Part shown: one piece after another, positions 14,068-22,862 of the stretch
Layout of the letters: the number at the start of each line of letters is the position of its first letter
How positions within the stretch are numbered: position 1 is the stretch's first letter
NCBI GenBank assembly: GCA_035248685.1
Contig: DATFHF010000052.1
Coordinates: 1-44,468 of the forward strand
Length of the DNA stretch: 44,468 nucleotides
Source: Jatrophihabitans_A sp035248685
GTDB taxonomy: Bacteria; Actinomycetota; Actinomycetes; Mycobacteriales; Jatrophihabitantaceae
Direction: 5' to 3'
Notes under the pieces: model-generated
What the model saw: only the letters and a program-made list of their open reading frames with translations
Databases searched by the model: none
Told to the model about the DNA's origin: nothing
Translations under genes and position numbers: made by a program

Positions 14068-16605
14068 TCAGGCCGGCCCGACCGTTTCGATGTGGACGAC
14101 CGGTTCGCCGCACTCGTCGCTGGCTGCCAAATCGACCCATGCCGTAATGGCCCAGTCCCGGTCCTCGGCCGGATCGTCGAGGATCTGGCGGATCAGCCAA
14201 CGGTCGGCCTCGACGGTCAGTACGAACAGCCCGGGTCCGCGAGCGTTCGCTCCGATGCCGATCCGGTCGTACTCGGAGAAGTAGCCGGCCAGCGCATCCT
14301 GCCAGGCCTCGGCGTCCCAGCCGTCGGCCCCGTCGAGCGCCCCGAGTTCGACGTACCGGTGCTGGGCCGCCAGCTCGACCCGCCGGAACAGCGCGTTGCG
14401 CACCAGCACCGTGAACGCCCTGCCGTTTGCGGTCACCGGCCTGGTGGTGGCAACCGGGGACCGCGGGGCAAGCGGCTGCGGGCCGGTCAGCTGCTCCCAC
14501 TCGTCCAGCAGGCTGGAGTCCACCTGATGTACCAGCTCGCCCAGCCAGGCCGTCAAATCCTGTACTGCCTCGGTGCGGGCCGCCGTCGGCACGCTTGCCC
14601 GCAGCGCCCGGTAGGCGTCGCTGAGGTAGCGCAACACCAGCCCCTCAGTGCGGTTCAGGCCGTAGTAGGAGACGTACTCGGCGAACGACATCGCGCGTTC
14701 CCATAGCTCCCGCACTACCGACTTGGGTGCTAGCTGATGTCCGATCAGCCAGGGATGGCCCTTGCAGTACATGGCAAACGCGCCATCGAGCAGGTCGGCC
14801 AGCGGCTTGGGGTGGCTGACCTCGGCCAGCAGCTCCATCCGCTCCTCGTAGTCGACGCCGTCCGCCTTGAGCTGCGCGATAACCTCGCCGCGGGCCTTGG
14901 ACTGCTGGGCGGACAGGATCTGGCGCGGATCCTCCAGCGTCGCCTCGATCACAGACAGCACGTCCAGTGCAAAGGTCTCCGACTGCGGGTCGAGCAGTTC
15001 GATGGCGGCCAGCGCGAACGTCGAAAGCGGCTGGTTCAAGGCAAAGTTCGCCGGCAAGTCCACGGTCAACCGAACGGTCCGGCCGTCGGCGTCCGGCTGA
15101 TCCAGTCGTTGCACCACGCCGGCGGTCAGCAGCGAACGGTAGACCTGGATCGCGGTCCGGACGTGCCGGCGCCGGGCGGCGGGCGGCTCGTGATTGTCGG
15201 TCAGCAGCGAACGCATCGCCTGGAACGGATCACCCGGCCGGGCCAGCACATTGAGCAGCATCGCGTGCGTCACCTTCAAATGTGAGGCCAGCGGTTCGGG
15301 GGCGGCAGCCAGCAGCCGGTCGTGGGTGGCCTTGGTCCAGGACACGAAACCTTCCGGCGGTTTCTTGCGCTGCACCCGGCGGCGTTTCTTCTCGTCGTCG
15401 CCGGCCCGGGCCAGCAGCCGCAGGTTTTCCACCTCGTGCTCAGGGGCCTGCACCACCACGGTGCCGGCCGAGTCGTAACCGGCCCGGCCGGCTCGACCGG
15501 CGATCTGATGGAACTCGCGCGCCTGCAAGTGCCGGACGCGCTGCCCGTCGTACTTGCTCAGCGAGGTCAGCAGCACCGTCCGGATCGGTACGTTGATGCC
15601 GACGCCCAGGGTGTCGGTGCCGCAGATGACCTTCAACAATCCGGCCTGCGCCAGCTGCTCCACCAGCCGCCGGTACTTGGGCAGCATGCCGGCGTGATGT
15701 ACCCCGATGCCGTGCCGCACCAGCCGAGACAGCGTCCGGCCGAAGCCGACGGCGAACCGGAAACCGCCGATCAGAGCGGCAATTTCGTCCTTCTCGGCCC
15801 GGGTGCAGACATTGATGCTGGTCAGCGCCTGCGCCTGCTCGACGGCAGCCGCCTGGGTGAAGTGCACGATGTAAACCGGCGACTGCCCGGTCTGCAACAG
15901 CTCGCTGACCGTCTCGTGCAGCGGCGTGGTCGCGTAGTAGTGGAACAGCGGCACCGGACGTTCGGCGGAGCTGACCACCGCGGTGGTGCGACCGGTGCGC
16001 CGGGTCAAATCACCGCGGAAGAAGTCGACGTCGCCGAGCGTGGCCGACATCAGCAGGAACTGCGCCCGCGGCAGTTCCAGCAGCGGCACCTGCCAGGCCC
16101 AGCCCCGGTCCGGGTCGCCGTAGTAGTGGAACTCGTCCATCACCACCAGCCCGATGTCGGCACCGGCACCCTCGCGCAGCGCCAGGTTGGCCAGCACCTC
16201 GGCAGTGCAACAGATGATCTGCGCGCCCGGGTTCACACTCGCGTCCCCGGTCAGCATGCCCACCCGGGACGAGCCGAAGATCCCGCACAGCGCAAAGAAT
16301 CGCTCGCTGACCAGCGCCTTGATCGGTGCGGTGTAAAAGCTGCGGTGTGCTCTTGTCTCACTCGCAGGCCGGCCCGGCCCGGTGGCGAGCGCGGCGAAGA
16401 TGGCGCCGGTGGCCACCAGCGACTTACCGGATCCGGTGGGGGTGGCCAGGATGACGTTCGAACCGGTGACCAGCTCGATCAGCGCCTCGGACTGCGCCGG
16501 GTACAACCGCAGGCCGCCGGCCTGCGCCCAGTCGGCGAAGGCGTCGTAGACCGCGTCCGGGTCGTCCCGGCCGAGGTCGATCGCCAGGTCGCCGAGGTTG
16601 CTCAC
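14068..16605 (-). CDS. superfamily 2 helicase with DUF3516 C-terminus
   Basis: The 845-residue protein has Walker A ATPTGSGKS, motif Ia TAPIKALV, the Walker B box MDEFHYYGD (DEFH), motif III SATLGD, HHAGMLPKYR, and the late motifs GTDTLGVGINVPI and QIAGRAGRAGYDSAG of Ski2/HelY-like helicases. The C-terminal half (about 480-845) matches the actinobacterial DUF3516 region. It probably unwinds RNA or structured nucleic acid, with unknown targets. I chose GTG at 16605 because it overlaps the peptidase E stop as GTGA. The extension to 16662 lies inside the peptidase gene and is Arg-rich. Confidence 0.9.
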   Translation of the reverse strand: MSNLGDLAIDLGRDDPDAVYDAFADWAQAGGLRLYPAQSEALIELVTGSNVILATPTGSGKSLVATGAIFAALATGPGRPASETRAHRSFYTAPIKALVSERFFALCGIFGSSRVGMLTGDASVNPGAQIICCTAEVLANLALREGAGADIGLVVMDEFHYYGDPDRGWAWQVPLLELPRAQFLLMSATLGDVDFFRGDLTRRTGRTTAVVSSAERPVPLFHYYATTPLHETVSELLQTGQSPVYIVHFTQAAAVEQAQALTSINVCTRAEKDEIAALIGGFRFAVGFGRTLSRLVRHGIGVHHAGMLPKYRRLVEQLAQAGLLKVICGTDTLGVGINVPIRTVLLTSLSKYDGQRVRHLQAREFHQIAGRAGRAGYDSAGTVVVQAPEHEVENLRLLARAGDDEKKRRRVQRKKPPEGFVSWTKATHDRLLAAAPEPLASHLKVTHAMLLNVLARPGDPFQAMRSLLTDNHEPPAARRRHVRTAIQVYRSLLTAGVVQRLDQPDADGRTVRLTVDLPANFALNQPLSTFALAAIELLDPQSETFALDVLSVIEATLEDPRQILSAQQSKARGEVIAQLKADGVDYEERMELLAEVSHPKPLADLLDGAFAMYCKGHPWLIGHQLAPKSVVRELWERAMSFAEYVSYYGLNRTEGLVLRYLSDAYRALRASVPTAARTEAVQDLTAWLGELVHQVDSSLLDEWEQLTGPQPLAPRSPVATTRPVTANGRAFTVLVRNALFRRVELAAQHRYVELGALDGADGWDAEAWQDALAGYFSEYDRIGIGANARGPGLFVLTVEADRWLIRQILDDPAEDRDWAITAWVDLAASDECGEPVVHIETVGPA

Positions 16606-17333
16606 CTCAGCAGGCGGGTCGGCAGCCGCTGCTCGTCCACCCCGCCGTCGGCGGTTCGGCACACCGAGTAGGCGGCCTTGTCCGGCTGCTCACTGATCGC
16701 CTCGACGAATCGCGAGCCGCAGTAGAGCAGCCCGGTGCCATCGTCGGTCGCGTAACCGTCGGGCAGCGTGCCATCGGCCACCAGCCGTTGGTACAGCGGC
16801 CGGCGCTGCTCTTCGGAGTCGTAGTGCACCCCGTTCGAGTACCGCACCAGGCCGAGGCCGTTGGTCACCGGGCGCAGGTCCGGTCCGAAGGAGTCGGTGG
16901 TGCCGCCGAGATGCCAGCACAATGAGCCGGCCGATACCCCGGTCAGCACCACGCCGGCCTGCCAGGCCTCGCGCAGCAGTTCGTCCAGGCCGTGCAGTCG
17001 CCACATCGCCAGCAGGCCGGCTACGCTGCCGCCGCCGACCCAGATCACGTCCTGACCCAGCAGCAGTTCACGCGGATCGGGCACGTTCGGCATCGGGAAC
17101 AGCGCCAGGTGGCTGGGCGCGAAGCCCTGAAGCAGCGCCGCGTCATAGAAGGTGCGCAGCACGTCGGACGCGTCGCCGCAGGCGGTCGCCAGGAAGCACA
17201 CCCGGGGTGCCCGGCCGGTGACTCCGGCCAGCTCGACGGCATAGTCGGTAAGCGGTCCCACCTGCCACCGGATGCGGTTACTCATTACCGCGCCGCCAGA
17301 GGTGGCCAGGATGGTCGGTTCATCAGCGGTCAT
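16602..17333 (-). CDS. pepE: peptidase E-like protein (family S51)
   Basis: The 243-residue protein has the S51 nucleophile elbow GVSAGSLCW, preceded by VIWVGGGSVAGLL, and a candidate catalytic His in NGVHYDSEEQRRPLY. S51 enzymes are cytosolic serine dipeptidases that often cut Asp-X dipeptides. ATG at 17333 is chosen: TAGATT lies 8 bases upstream, implying a leaderless transcript, and the upstream extension is not conserved-looking. It is coupled to the helicase gene through a GTGA overlap. Confidence 0.88.
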   Translation of the reverse strand: MTADEPTILATSGGAVMSNRIRWQVGPLTDYAVELAGVTGRAPRVCFLATACGDASDVLRTFYDAALLQGFAPSHLALFPMPNVPDPRELLLGQDVIWVGGGSVAGLLAMWRLHGLDELLREAWQAGVVLTGVSAGSLCWHLGGTTDSFGPDLRPVTNGLGLVRYSNGVHYDSEEQRRPLYQRLVADGTLPDGYATDDGTGLLYCGSRFVEAISEQPDKAAYSVCRTADGGVDEQRLPTRLLR

Positions 17334-17341
17334 AGCCGTCA

Positions 17342-17347
17342 AATCTA
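17342..17347 (-). promoter_or_regulatory. candidate -10 box of the peptidase E gene
   Basis: TAGATT on the minus strand is 8 bases before the ATG at 17333, consistent with a leaderless transcript. The divergent helicase gene has an identical hexamer at the same kind of distance. Confidence 0.5.
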
Positions 17348-17479
17348 GGGTGTTGGTCGCCGACTCCGATCGTCCGGCCATCCGGCGTGGTCGATCGCCC
17401 CGCATGCTGCGGATGGACGAAGGGGTGCTGGCGATCATCCGCGACGACCGGCTCGGCTAGCTCGGGCAACCGGCTCGGC

Positions 17480-17485
17480 TAGATT
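17480..17485 (+). promoter_or_regulatory. candidate -10 box of the DEAD-box helicase gene
   Basis: TAGATT lies 7 bases before the second of two adjacent ATG codons (17490 and 17493). This distance favours 17493 as the first base of a leaderless message. No Shine-Dalgarno sequence is present. Confidence 0.5.
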
Positions 17486-17492
17486 GGTGATG

Positions 17493-19205
17493 ATGAGTAC
17501 CGGCCCGGACGGCCCTGGCGAAGGCACGTCCTTCGCCGATCTCGGCGTCAGCGATCCGATCCTGCGGGCGCTCGGCGAGGTTGGTTACGAGAGCCCGTCG
17601 CCGATCCAGGCGGCCACCATCCCGCCCTTGCTGGCCGGTCGGCATGTCGTCGGGCTAGCCCAGACCGGCACCGGCAAGACGGCGGCGTTCGCGGTGCCGA
17701 TCCTGTCCCGGATCGACGCGCAGCTGCCGATCACCCAGGCCCTGGTCCTAACGCCGACCCGGGAGCTCGCACTCCAGGTGGCCGAAGCCATCGGCAAGTA
17801 CGGCCATCACCTGCCCGGCCTGAACGTGCTGCCGATCTACGGCGGTCAGAGCTACCAGGTGCAGCTGGCCGGCCTGCGCCGCGGTGCGCACATCGTGGTC
17901 GGCACCCCGGGGCGGATCATCGACCACCTGACCAAGGGCACCCTCGACCTGACCCGACTGCGGTATCTGGTGCTCGACGAGGCCGACGAGATGCTGCGGA
18001 TGGGGTTCGTGGAGGACGTCGAGACCATCCTGGCCGACACCCCGGCCGGTAAGCAGGTGGCGTTGTTCTCGGCCACCATGCCTTCGGCGATCAGGCGAAT
18101 CTCGAAGAAGTATCTGACCGACGCGGTCGAAATCACGGTCCGGGCCAAGACCGTCACCGCCGCCAACACCCGCCAGCTTTACCTCCAGGTCGCCAACGCG
18201 CAGAAGATGGACGCGCTGACCAGGATTCTCGAGGTCGAGCAGTTCGACGGGATGATCGTGTTCGTCCGAACCAAGCAGGCCACCGAGGAGCTGGCCGAGC
18301 GGTTGCGGGCCCGCGGGTTCTCGGCTGCGGCGATAAACGGCGATCTGGTGCAGGCGCAGCGAGAACGCACTATCGCCCAGCTCAAGAGCGGGGCGTTGGA
18401 CATCCTGGTGGCCACCGACGTGGCGGCCCGTGGCCTGGACGTGGACCGGATCAGCCACGTGGTGAACTACGACATCCCGACCGACCCCGAGTCCTACGTC
18501 CACCGGATCGGGCGCACCGGCCGGGCCGGTCGGACCGGTGCGGCGCTGCTGTTCGTGACACCGCGGGAACGACACCTGCTGGCTGCCATCGAGAAGGCCA
18601 CCCGGCAGCCGCTGACCGAGATGGCGCTGCCCACCGTGGCGGACGTGAACGCCACCCGGAGGGCCAAGTTCGCCGATTCCATCACCGCCCGGCTGGAGGC
18701 GCCGGAGCTGCCGCTGTTCCGCGACCTGATCAACGCCTACGCCGCCGAGCAGCAGGTGCCGCTGGCCGACATCGCGGCGGCCCTGGCGGTGCAGGCCCAG
18801 GACGACGCCGCGGCGTTCCTGCTGCCGCCGGATCCGCCTGCCAAACGGCCGCGCCAGCATGATCCGGATCGAGTTAGGGAACACCCGCCGGCCCGGGTGG
18901 CCGGCCGGCGAAGGTCGCGCCCGGATTCGCCGATGGCCACCTACCGGATCCGGGTGGGCAGGCGGCACAAGGTGCAACCGGCCGCGATCGTCGGCGCCAT
19001 CGCGAACGAGGGTGGCCTGACCCGGCAGGACTTCGGGCACATCGACATCAAGGTCGACCACAGCCTGGTCGAGTTGCCGGCCGACCTACCGCCGGCAACG
19101 CTGGCGGCCTTGAAACGCACCAGGATCTCCGGCCAGCTGATCGAGTTGACCCCGGAGCGCGGCGGGCCGCGCCGGCCCGGCCGGTTCGGATCGTCCCGCG
19201 GCTGA
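17493..19205 (+). CDS. deaD: DEAD-box ATP-dependent RNA helicase with DbpA-like RNA-binding domain
   Basis: The 570-residue protein contains the full DEAD-box set in order: Q-motif GYESPSPIQ, Walker A AQTGTGKT, PTRELALQ, TPGRIID, DEADEM, SAT, then VFVRTK, ATDVAARGLD and HRIGRTGRAG. The last 80 residues (YRIRVGRRHKVQPAAIVGAI ... ISGQLIEL) form the DbpA/CsdA RNA-recognition domain. It should remodel RNA during ribosome assembly or mRNA decay in the cytosol. The linker at about 445-485 is Arg/Pro-rich and probably disordered. Confidence 0.94.
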   Translation: MSTGPDGPGEGTSFADLGVSDPILRALGEVGYESPSPIQAATIPPLLAGRHVVGLAQTGTGKTAAFAVPILSRIDAQLPITQALVLTPTRELALQVAEAIGKYGHHLPGLNVLPIYGGQSYQVQLAGLRRGAHIVVGTPGRIIDHLTKGTLDLTRLRYLVLDEADEMLRMGFVEDVETILADTPAGKQVALFSATMPSAIRRISKKYLTDAVEITVRAKTVTAANTRQLYLQVANAQKMDALTRILEVEQFDGMIVFVRTKQATEELAERLRARGFSAAAINGDLVQAQRERTIAQLKSGALDILVATDVAARGLDVDRISHVVNYDIPTDPESYVHRIGRTGRAGRTGAALLFVTPRERHLLAAIEKATRQPLTEMALPTVADVNATRRAKFADSITARLEAPELPLFRDLINAYAAEQQVPLADIAAALAVQAQDDAAAFLLPPDPPAKRPRQHDPDRVREHPPARVAGRRRSRPDSPMATYRIRVGRRHKVQPAAIVGAIANEGGLTRQDFGHIDIKVDHSLVELPADLPPATLAALKRTRISGQLIELTPERGGPRRPGRFGSSRG

Positions 19206-19360
19206 AACTGTTGGCCGATCCGGCTTGTTGTAATCGAGTCATTACCCGCGGTGTGGAGTAACGTCAAAGGGTCCGACCTAATAGAGGTGGACTCCGCCGA
19301 TGCGGGAGGCCCGGTACCGAGGAGCCGAAAAGGCCAGGTACCGAGAGCGGAGCAGTCGCT
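19206..19360 (+). other. leader of the GAF-ANTAR gene with repeated GGTACCGAG
   Basis: A dyad GTAAT-CGAGTC-ATTAC lies at 19230-19245 and TAACGT at 19259-19264 may be a -10. Downstream, GGTACCGAG occurs twice (19313-19321 and 19337-19345), separated by AGCCGAAAAGGCC, which can fold as a small stem-loop. GAGCGGAG at about 19345-19352 is the likely ribosome-binding site. The long leader and its paired elements could be an RNA regulatory target, but no known riboswitch class is recognised. Confidence 0.4.
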
Positions 19361-20146
19361 ATGCCTGAGCGAGCACGAGCCGACAAGTTCGCCGAGATAG
19401 CCCGAGAACTGGCTACCCAGCCGGACCTGGTCGCGACCCTGCAGGCGGTGGTCGAATATGCGGTGCGCACGATCGACGGAGCCGAATACGCGGCGATCAC
19501 CATCAAGCGCGGGGAGCAGAGCTACCGCACGGTGGCTGCTACCGGCAAGCTGCCGCTAATGGTGGACGCCATTCAGTACGAGGCCGGAACCGGCCCGTGC
19601 GTGGAAGCGCTGGAGGACCATCACGTCGTTCGGGTCGACAACCTGGCCACCGACGACCGCTGGCCGGGCATGTCCGACCGAACGGCAGCCAGTACCGATG
19701 CGGTCAGCATGATGTCGCATCGGCTGTTCCTGGAGGACGACGACACCCTTGGTGCGCTGAACCTCTACTCGAGCAAGGAGGGTGCCTTCTCCGACGTGGA
19801 CCTGTCGATACTCGACATCCTGTCCACGCACTGCGCGATCGCGCTCGCCAAGGCCTCCGAGCACGACCAGAACGAGCACCTGCGCACCGCGCTGGAAACC
19901 AACCGGGACATCGGCATCGCCATCGGCGTGCTGATGACCCGCTTGTTGATCACCAAGGTACAGGCCTTCGACCTGCTCCGGATCGCCAGTCAACACGGCC
20001 ACCGCAAGCTGCGTGACGTTGCCCTCGACGTCATCGACACCGGCATGCTGCCGCAGACCGGCACACTCGCACACCCGGTTAACCAGCGAACGACCCGGGT
20101 GCGGCCGAACGGCATCAGCGGAGCGCAACCGGTTCAGCCGACCTGA
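19361..20146 (+). CDS. GAF and ANTAR domain protein (RNA-binding antiterminator type)
   Basis: The 261-residue cytosolic protein has a GAF domain (about 25-165; TGPCVEALEDHHVVRVDNLATDDRWP and LGALNLYSSKEGAF are typical). It ends in an ANTAR domain (about 172-235) with the family pattern ALETNRDIGIAIGVLM...AFDLLRIASQHGHRKLRDVA. ANTAR domains bind paired hexaloop RNA hairpins to prevent termination, and the GAF domain presumably senses a ligand or redox state. Its own leader may be a target. The stop overlaps the convergent DUF2127 gene by 13 bases. Confidence 0.92.
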   Translation: MPERARADKFAEIARELATQPDLVATLQAVVEYAVRTIDGAEYAAITIKRGEQSYRTVAATGKLPLMVDAIQYEAGTGPCVEALEDHHVVRVDNLATDDRWPGMSDRTAASTDAVSMMSHRLFLEDDDTLGALNLYSSKEGAFSDVDLSILDILSTHCAIALAKASEHDQNEHLRTALETNRDIGIAIGVLMTRLLITKVQAFDLLRIASQHGHRKLRDVALDVIDTGMLPQTGTLAHPVNQRTTRVRPNGISGAQPVQPT

Positions 20147-20982
20147 GCCGTCTCCGGCGCTGAGCGTTCCAGGGCTTGCCAGCCGGTGTCACGTTCCCGC
20201 TCGGCCCGGTAGGCGCGCTCACCGCCGCGGACGCCGAATAGCCGGTGCGCCACCAACAGGTACGCGACGACGGCCAGGTTGAGCAGCAGGGTGAGGATCT
20301 TCAACGGGCTGAGCCTGACGACGAGTTCGTGGATCTCGACCGGGATCAACACGACCACCTCGACCAGGGTCAGGTATTCCGCCCAACGTCGGGACGACCA
20401 CAGCCCGACCGCCTCGATGAGGTTGATCAGGGCATAGCCGGCCAGCAGTAAGCCGTAGAGCACCAGCTTGCCGGACGAGATGGTGAACAGCCGGTCCAGA
20501 TCGTGCAGTAATCCGCGATGGGTGTCGGTCAGTGGGCCACCGGTGGCTCCTTGCAGCCGGTTGACGATCCTGGTCCACGATCCGCGCAGCCGTTCCCGGT
20601 CGTGGGCGAAGATCAGCAGGGCCACCGCCAGCAGGCCGATCAGCAGGAAGTGGACGACCCGATCCACCGCGATGAGCCGCAGCACGAAGCGATCCCGCAG
20701 CGGACGTCCGCGCAGCGGAAGCTCGATGTTCTCCCGTGGGGGCAATCGGTCCCGGCTCGGGTTGACCGGCGGCGGCAGCGGTGACCAGCTGTCGCAGCGC
20801 AGGCAGCGATACCACCGCAGGCCGTCCCGATCCCGAGCGATCAGCGCGTCCTCGGGCTCCAGTCGGGCGACGTCGGTGCCGATCAGTTCGTGGCCTTGCA
20901 AGCCGCAGCTGAGCAGCTCCCAGGCGAACCGGGGACGGAACCGGGAAGGCTTCTCGATGCCGGGCGCTAGCTTCTCGGTCAT
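20134..20982 (-). CDS. DUF2127 membrane protein with CxxC motif
   Basis: The 282-residue protein has a soluble N-terminal part with WYRCLRCDSW, a possible rubredoxin- or zinc-knuckle-like site. About four membrane segments follow (near VVHFLLIGLLAVALLIFA, LVLYGLLLAGYALINLIEAVGLW, YLTLVEVVVLIPVEIHELV and ILTLLLNLAVVAYLLV). The LIEAVGLWSSRRWAEYLT and IPVEIHELV blocks match DUF2127. Its function is unknown. It is convergent with the ANTAR gene. Confidence 0.85.
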   Translation of the reverse strand: MTEKLAPGIEKPSRFRPRFAWELLSCGLQGHELIGTDVARLEPEDALIARDRDGLRWYRCLRCDSWSPLPPPVNPSRDRLPPRENIELPLRGRPLRDRFVLRLIAVDRVVHFLLIGLLAVALLIFAHDRERLRGSWTRIVNRLQGATGGPLTDTHRGLLHDLDRLFTISSGKLVLYGLLLAGYALINLIEAVGLWSSRRWAEYLTLVEVVVLIPVEIHELVVRLSPLKILTLLLNLAVVAYLLVAHRLFGVRGGERAYRAERERDTGWQALERSAPETAQVG

Positions 20983-21083
20983 TCCTACGAGTGAACCACG
21001 GCCTCAGCTATGCGACGCGTGTTCCCGCTGAGCGCGTGTTTATGTAGAACATGGCTATTAATCAGATTTTGATGAGGATGGTC

Positions 21084-21413
21084 ATGCATATCTTTCGAAA
21101 GATCACCGCAGCAGCATCGCTGATCGGACTGACGACCGCGGGTTTCATAGCGCTGGCGTTGCCCGCTGAGGCGGATGCAACCCTGCAGTGCCAAGGCAGC
21201 GACCGCGACATCTTCTGCAGTCTCGTGGGTTCTGGCATCAGCAACGAGCGTTGGTATTTCGCCAATGTCTACTACGCCATCGACGACAACCGTACTTCGG
21301 TCAGTTACCGCTGCTCGACCGGTACCTCGGTCGGGGTTCGCGTTACCTACACCGACAGCGCCGGATACGAGTCGGCGTCCGACTTGGCCTACTGTGGAAA
21401 TCCTCCGCAGTAA
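21084..21413 (+). CDS. small secreted cysteine-containing protein, unknown function
   Basis: The 109-residue precursor has a Sec signal peptide (hydrophobic residues 8-28, cut after about AEADA). The short mature domain contains four cysteines (LQCQG, IFCSL, YRCST, LAYCG), consistent with two disulphides outside the cell. I chose ATG at 21084 because GAGG lies 6 bases upstream and the signal peptide starts there; ATG at 21051, 21072 and 21078 are in frame. No family is recognised. It stands alone between a DUF2127 gene and a toxin-antitoxin pair. Confidence 0.65.
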   Translation: MHIFRKITAAASLIGLTTAGFIALALPAEADATLQCQGSDRDIFCSLVGSGISNERWYFANVYYAIDDNRTSVSYRCSTGTSVGVRVTYTDSAGYESASDLAYCGNPPQ

Positions 21414-21465
21414 CGCACCGAGATTGGCAGCGCGGCGCTTGGTGGGCCATTTGCCGTTGTGTAGC

Positions 21466-21496
21466 TTGTGCAGCGGATAGATTTCGTTGCTACGAT
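21466..21496 (+). promoter_or_regulatory. candidate promoter of the toxin-antitoxin operon
   Basis: TTGTGC (21466-21471) and TACGAT (21491-21496) are spaced by 19 bases. The antitoxin ATG follows 6 bases after the -10, so the message would be leaderless. Confidence 0.4.
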
Positions 21497-21502
21497 TGCG
21501 AC

Positions 21503-22117
21503 ATGCAATCTGACCGGAATGCCCACGCCGCATTTGACGTCGCGGACCACGCCGGAGGCAGTGTCGAAGTGCGTGGGTATACCTCCGCTGAGGTCATCGA
21601 TGCGCTCCGCATTCTTTTCCAGGTCCGCCTCGCCCAAGCCGATCAGGTAAGCGCCACGCGTGAGGAACTCGTCCACGCGCTGATGAGCAAAGAGGTATCG
21701 CTCGTCCCGCCCAGCTCGCTGCGTCAGGCCCAGCGGCTGGCCTCGCTTCGAGATGCTCTGCTGGCCACACCGGTGTACACCTACGCCACCCTTGCCGAAG
21801 TTCGCCGCGAGCAGGAGTCGACCACCCGCACCTGGTTCAGCCGGAAGCGAGCCGAACACCGGGTGTTCGCCGTGCCGCATCGCGGCCGAACCCTCATACC
21901 GGCATTCCAGCTCACCGAGTCAGGGGATGTGCGCTCTGACCTCGCGGCGGTGCTGGGGCCGCTGGCCAAGGCAGAGCTGGACGGTTGGGCCGTCTGGTCG
22001 TGGCTCACCCGTCCCAGCAGCTTGCTTTCCGGCGGCACGCCGGAAGACGTGGCGCGAAAATCACCTGACCGAGCTGCCAGCGCCGCTCGGCGCTTCGCTC
22101 AGCGCCCGGCCGCATAG
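21503..22117 (+). CDS. probable antitoxin of a RES-type toxin-antitoxin pair
   Basis: The 204-residue protein lies 6 bases before a RES-domain toxin gene. Residues about 75-130 (TPVYTYATLAEVRREQESTTRTWFSRKRAEHRVFAVPHRGRTLIPAFQL) look like a DNA-binding helix-turn-helix followed by a small beta unit. The C-terminal part with DGWAVWSWLTRP and GGTPEDVARKSPDRAASAARRF fits the toxin-binding region of the Xre/MbcA/ParS antitoxins. It should neutralise the toxin and repress the operon. ATG at 21503 is chosen from its leaderless promoter; longer frames upstream run through non-coding-like sequence. Confidence 0.75.
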   Translation: MQSDRNAHAAFDVADHAGGSVEVRGYTSAEVIDALRILFQVRLAQADQVSATREELVHALMSKEVSLVPPSSLRQAQRLASLRDALLATPVYTYATLAEVRREQESTTRTWFSRKRAEHRVFAVPHRGRTLIPAFQLTESGDVRSDLAAVLGPLAKAELDGWAVWSWLTRPSSLLSGGTPEDVARKSPDRAASAARRFAQRPAA

Positions 22118-22123
22118 CCGATT

Positions 22124-22837
22124 GTGGCCGTCAGCTTCCCACCGCAGGAACTCGACTGCCCGGATCCGGCCGGGTGCCCTGTCCTAGCGACCCTTCCTGC
22201 GCTCAACACCGTCGAACTCAGTAGCGGACGTGCGCTGTTCCGGGTGTACGACTCGCGGCGGGGACATGACGAGCACAACCCGGGCTCCGGCGACGCACGC
22301 TTCTCGCCATTCGACGATCCGCGGACCGGCGTCCGGATACCTACCATGTACCTCGCCGACGACCCGAAGTCGGCCCTGCTCGAAACGGCCTTCCACGAAG
22401 TGCACCATGCGGCGAGCCGCACGGTCTACGAAGCCGATCTGGTCGGCAAGCTGCTCGTCTACCTGCGGGTGCCGGAGGCTGCTTTGCTCGGCGACCTGCG
22501 CGATGACGAGCTCCGCCGGCTAGGGATAGCACGGGAACAAGTTGTCTCCTCGGTCGCGGAGCATTACCCGTGCACCAGACGTCTTGCGGCACAAGCGCTC
22601 GGCAGAAGCCACCGTGGGGGCGACATCCAGGGTTTGCTCTGGCACTCCCGGCAAGCCGAGCTTGCCGGTGCGCCGTCCGCTGAAGTGCTGGTGCTTTTCG
22701 GTTCTCACTATCAGTCGAAGCGGGGCAGCTGGCACCTCGTGGAGCCCGGCATCCGCAATCTCTACGAAGGCCCGGGGCGGCTCCTCATCGATGAGATCGC
22801 CGACGACATAGACGCTGTTATCCTCGCCGCGGTCTGA
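22124..22837 (+). CDS. RES-domain toxin (NAD-degrading family)
   Basis: The 237-residue protein shows the RES-domain order LFRVYDSRRG, ARFSPFDDPRTGVRIPTMYLADDPKSALLETAFHEV and, later, HYPCTRRLAAQALGR, GGDIQGLLWHSRQ and VLVLFGSHY. The Arg, Tyr/Glu and Ser residues named for the family (R-E-S) are present. RES toxins such as MbcT deplete NAD by phosphorolysis, which stops growth. The start is GTG at 22124 because the antitoxin ends 6 bases earlier. The 3' end lies 25 bases from a tRNA-Ser gene. Confidence 0.88.
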   Translation: MAVSFPPQELDCPDPAGCPVLATLPALNTVELSSGRALFRVYDSRRGHDEHNPGSGDARFSPFDDPRTGVRIPTMYLADDPKSALLETAFHEVHHAASRTVYEADLVGKLLVYLRVPEAALLGDLRDDELRRLGIAREQVVSSVAEHYPCTRRLAAQALGRSHRGGDIQGLLWHSRQAELAGAPSAEVLVLFGSHYQSKRGSWHLVEPGIRNLYEGPGRLLIDEIADDIDAVILAAV

Positions 22838-22862
22838 CGCTGTCGTGTTGTCGATCAGTTGG

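Noticed and set aside
17748..19061. 437-residue minus-strand frame
   Set aside because: It is fully antisense to the DEAD-box helicase, whose complete motif set is beyond doubt.
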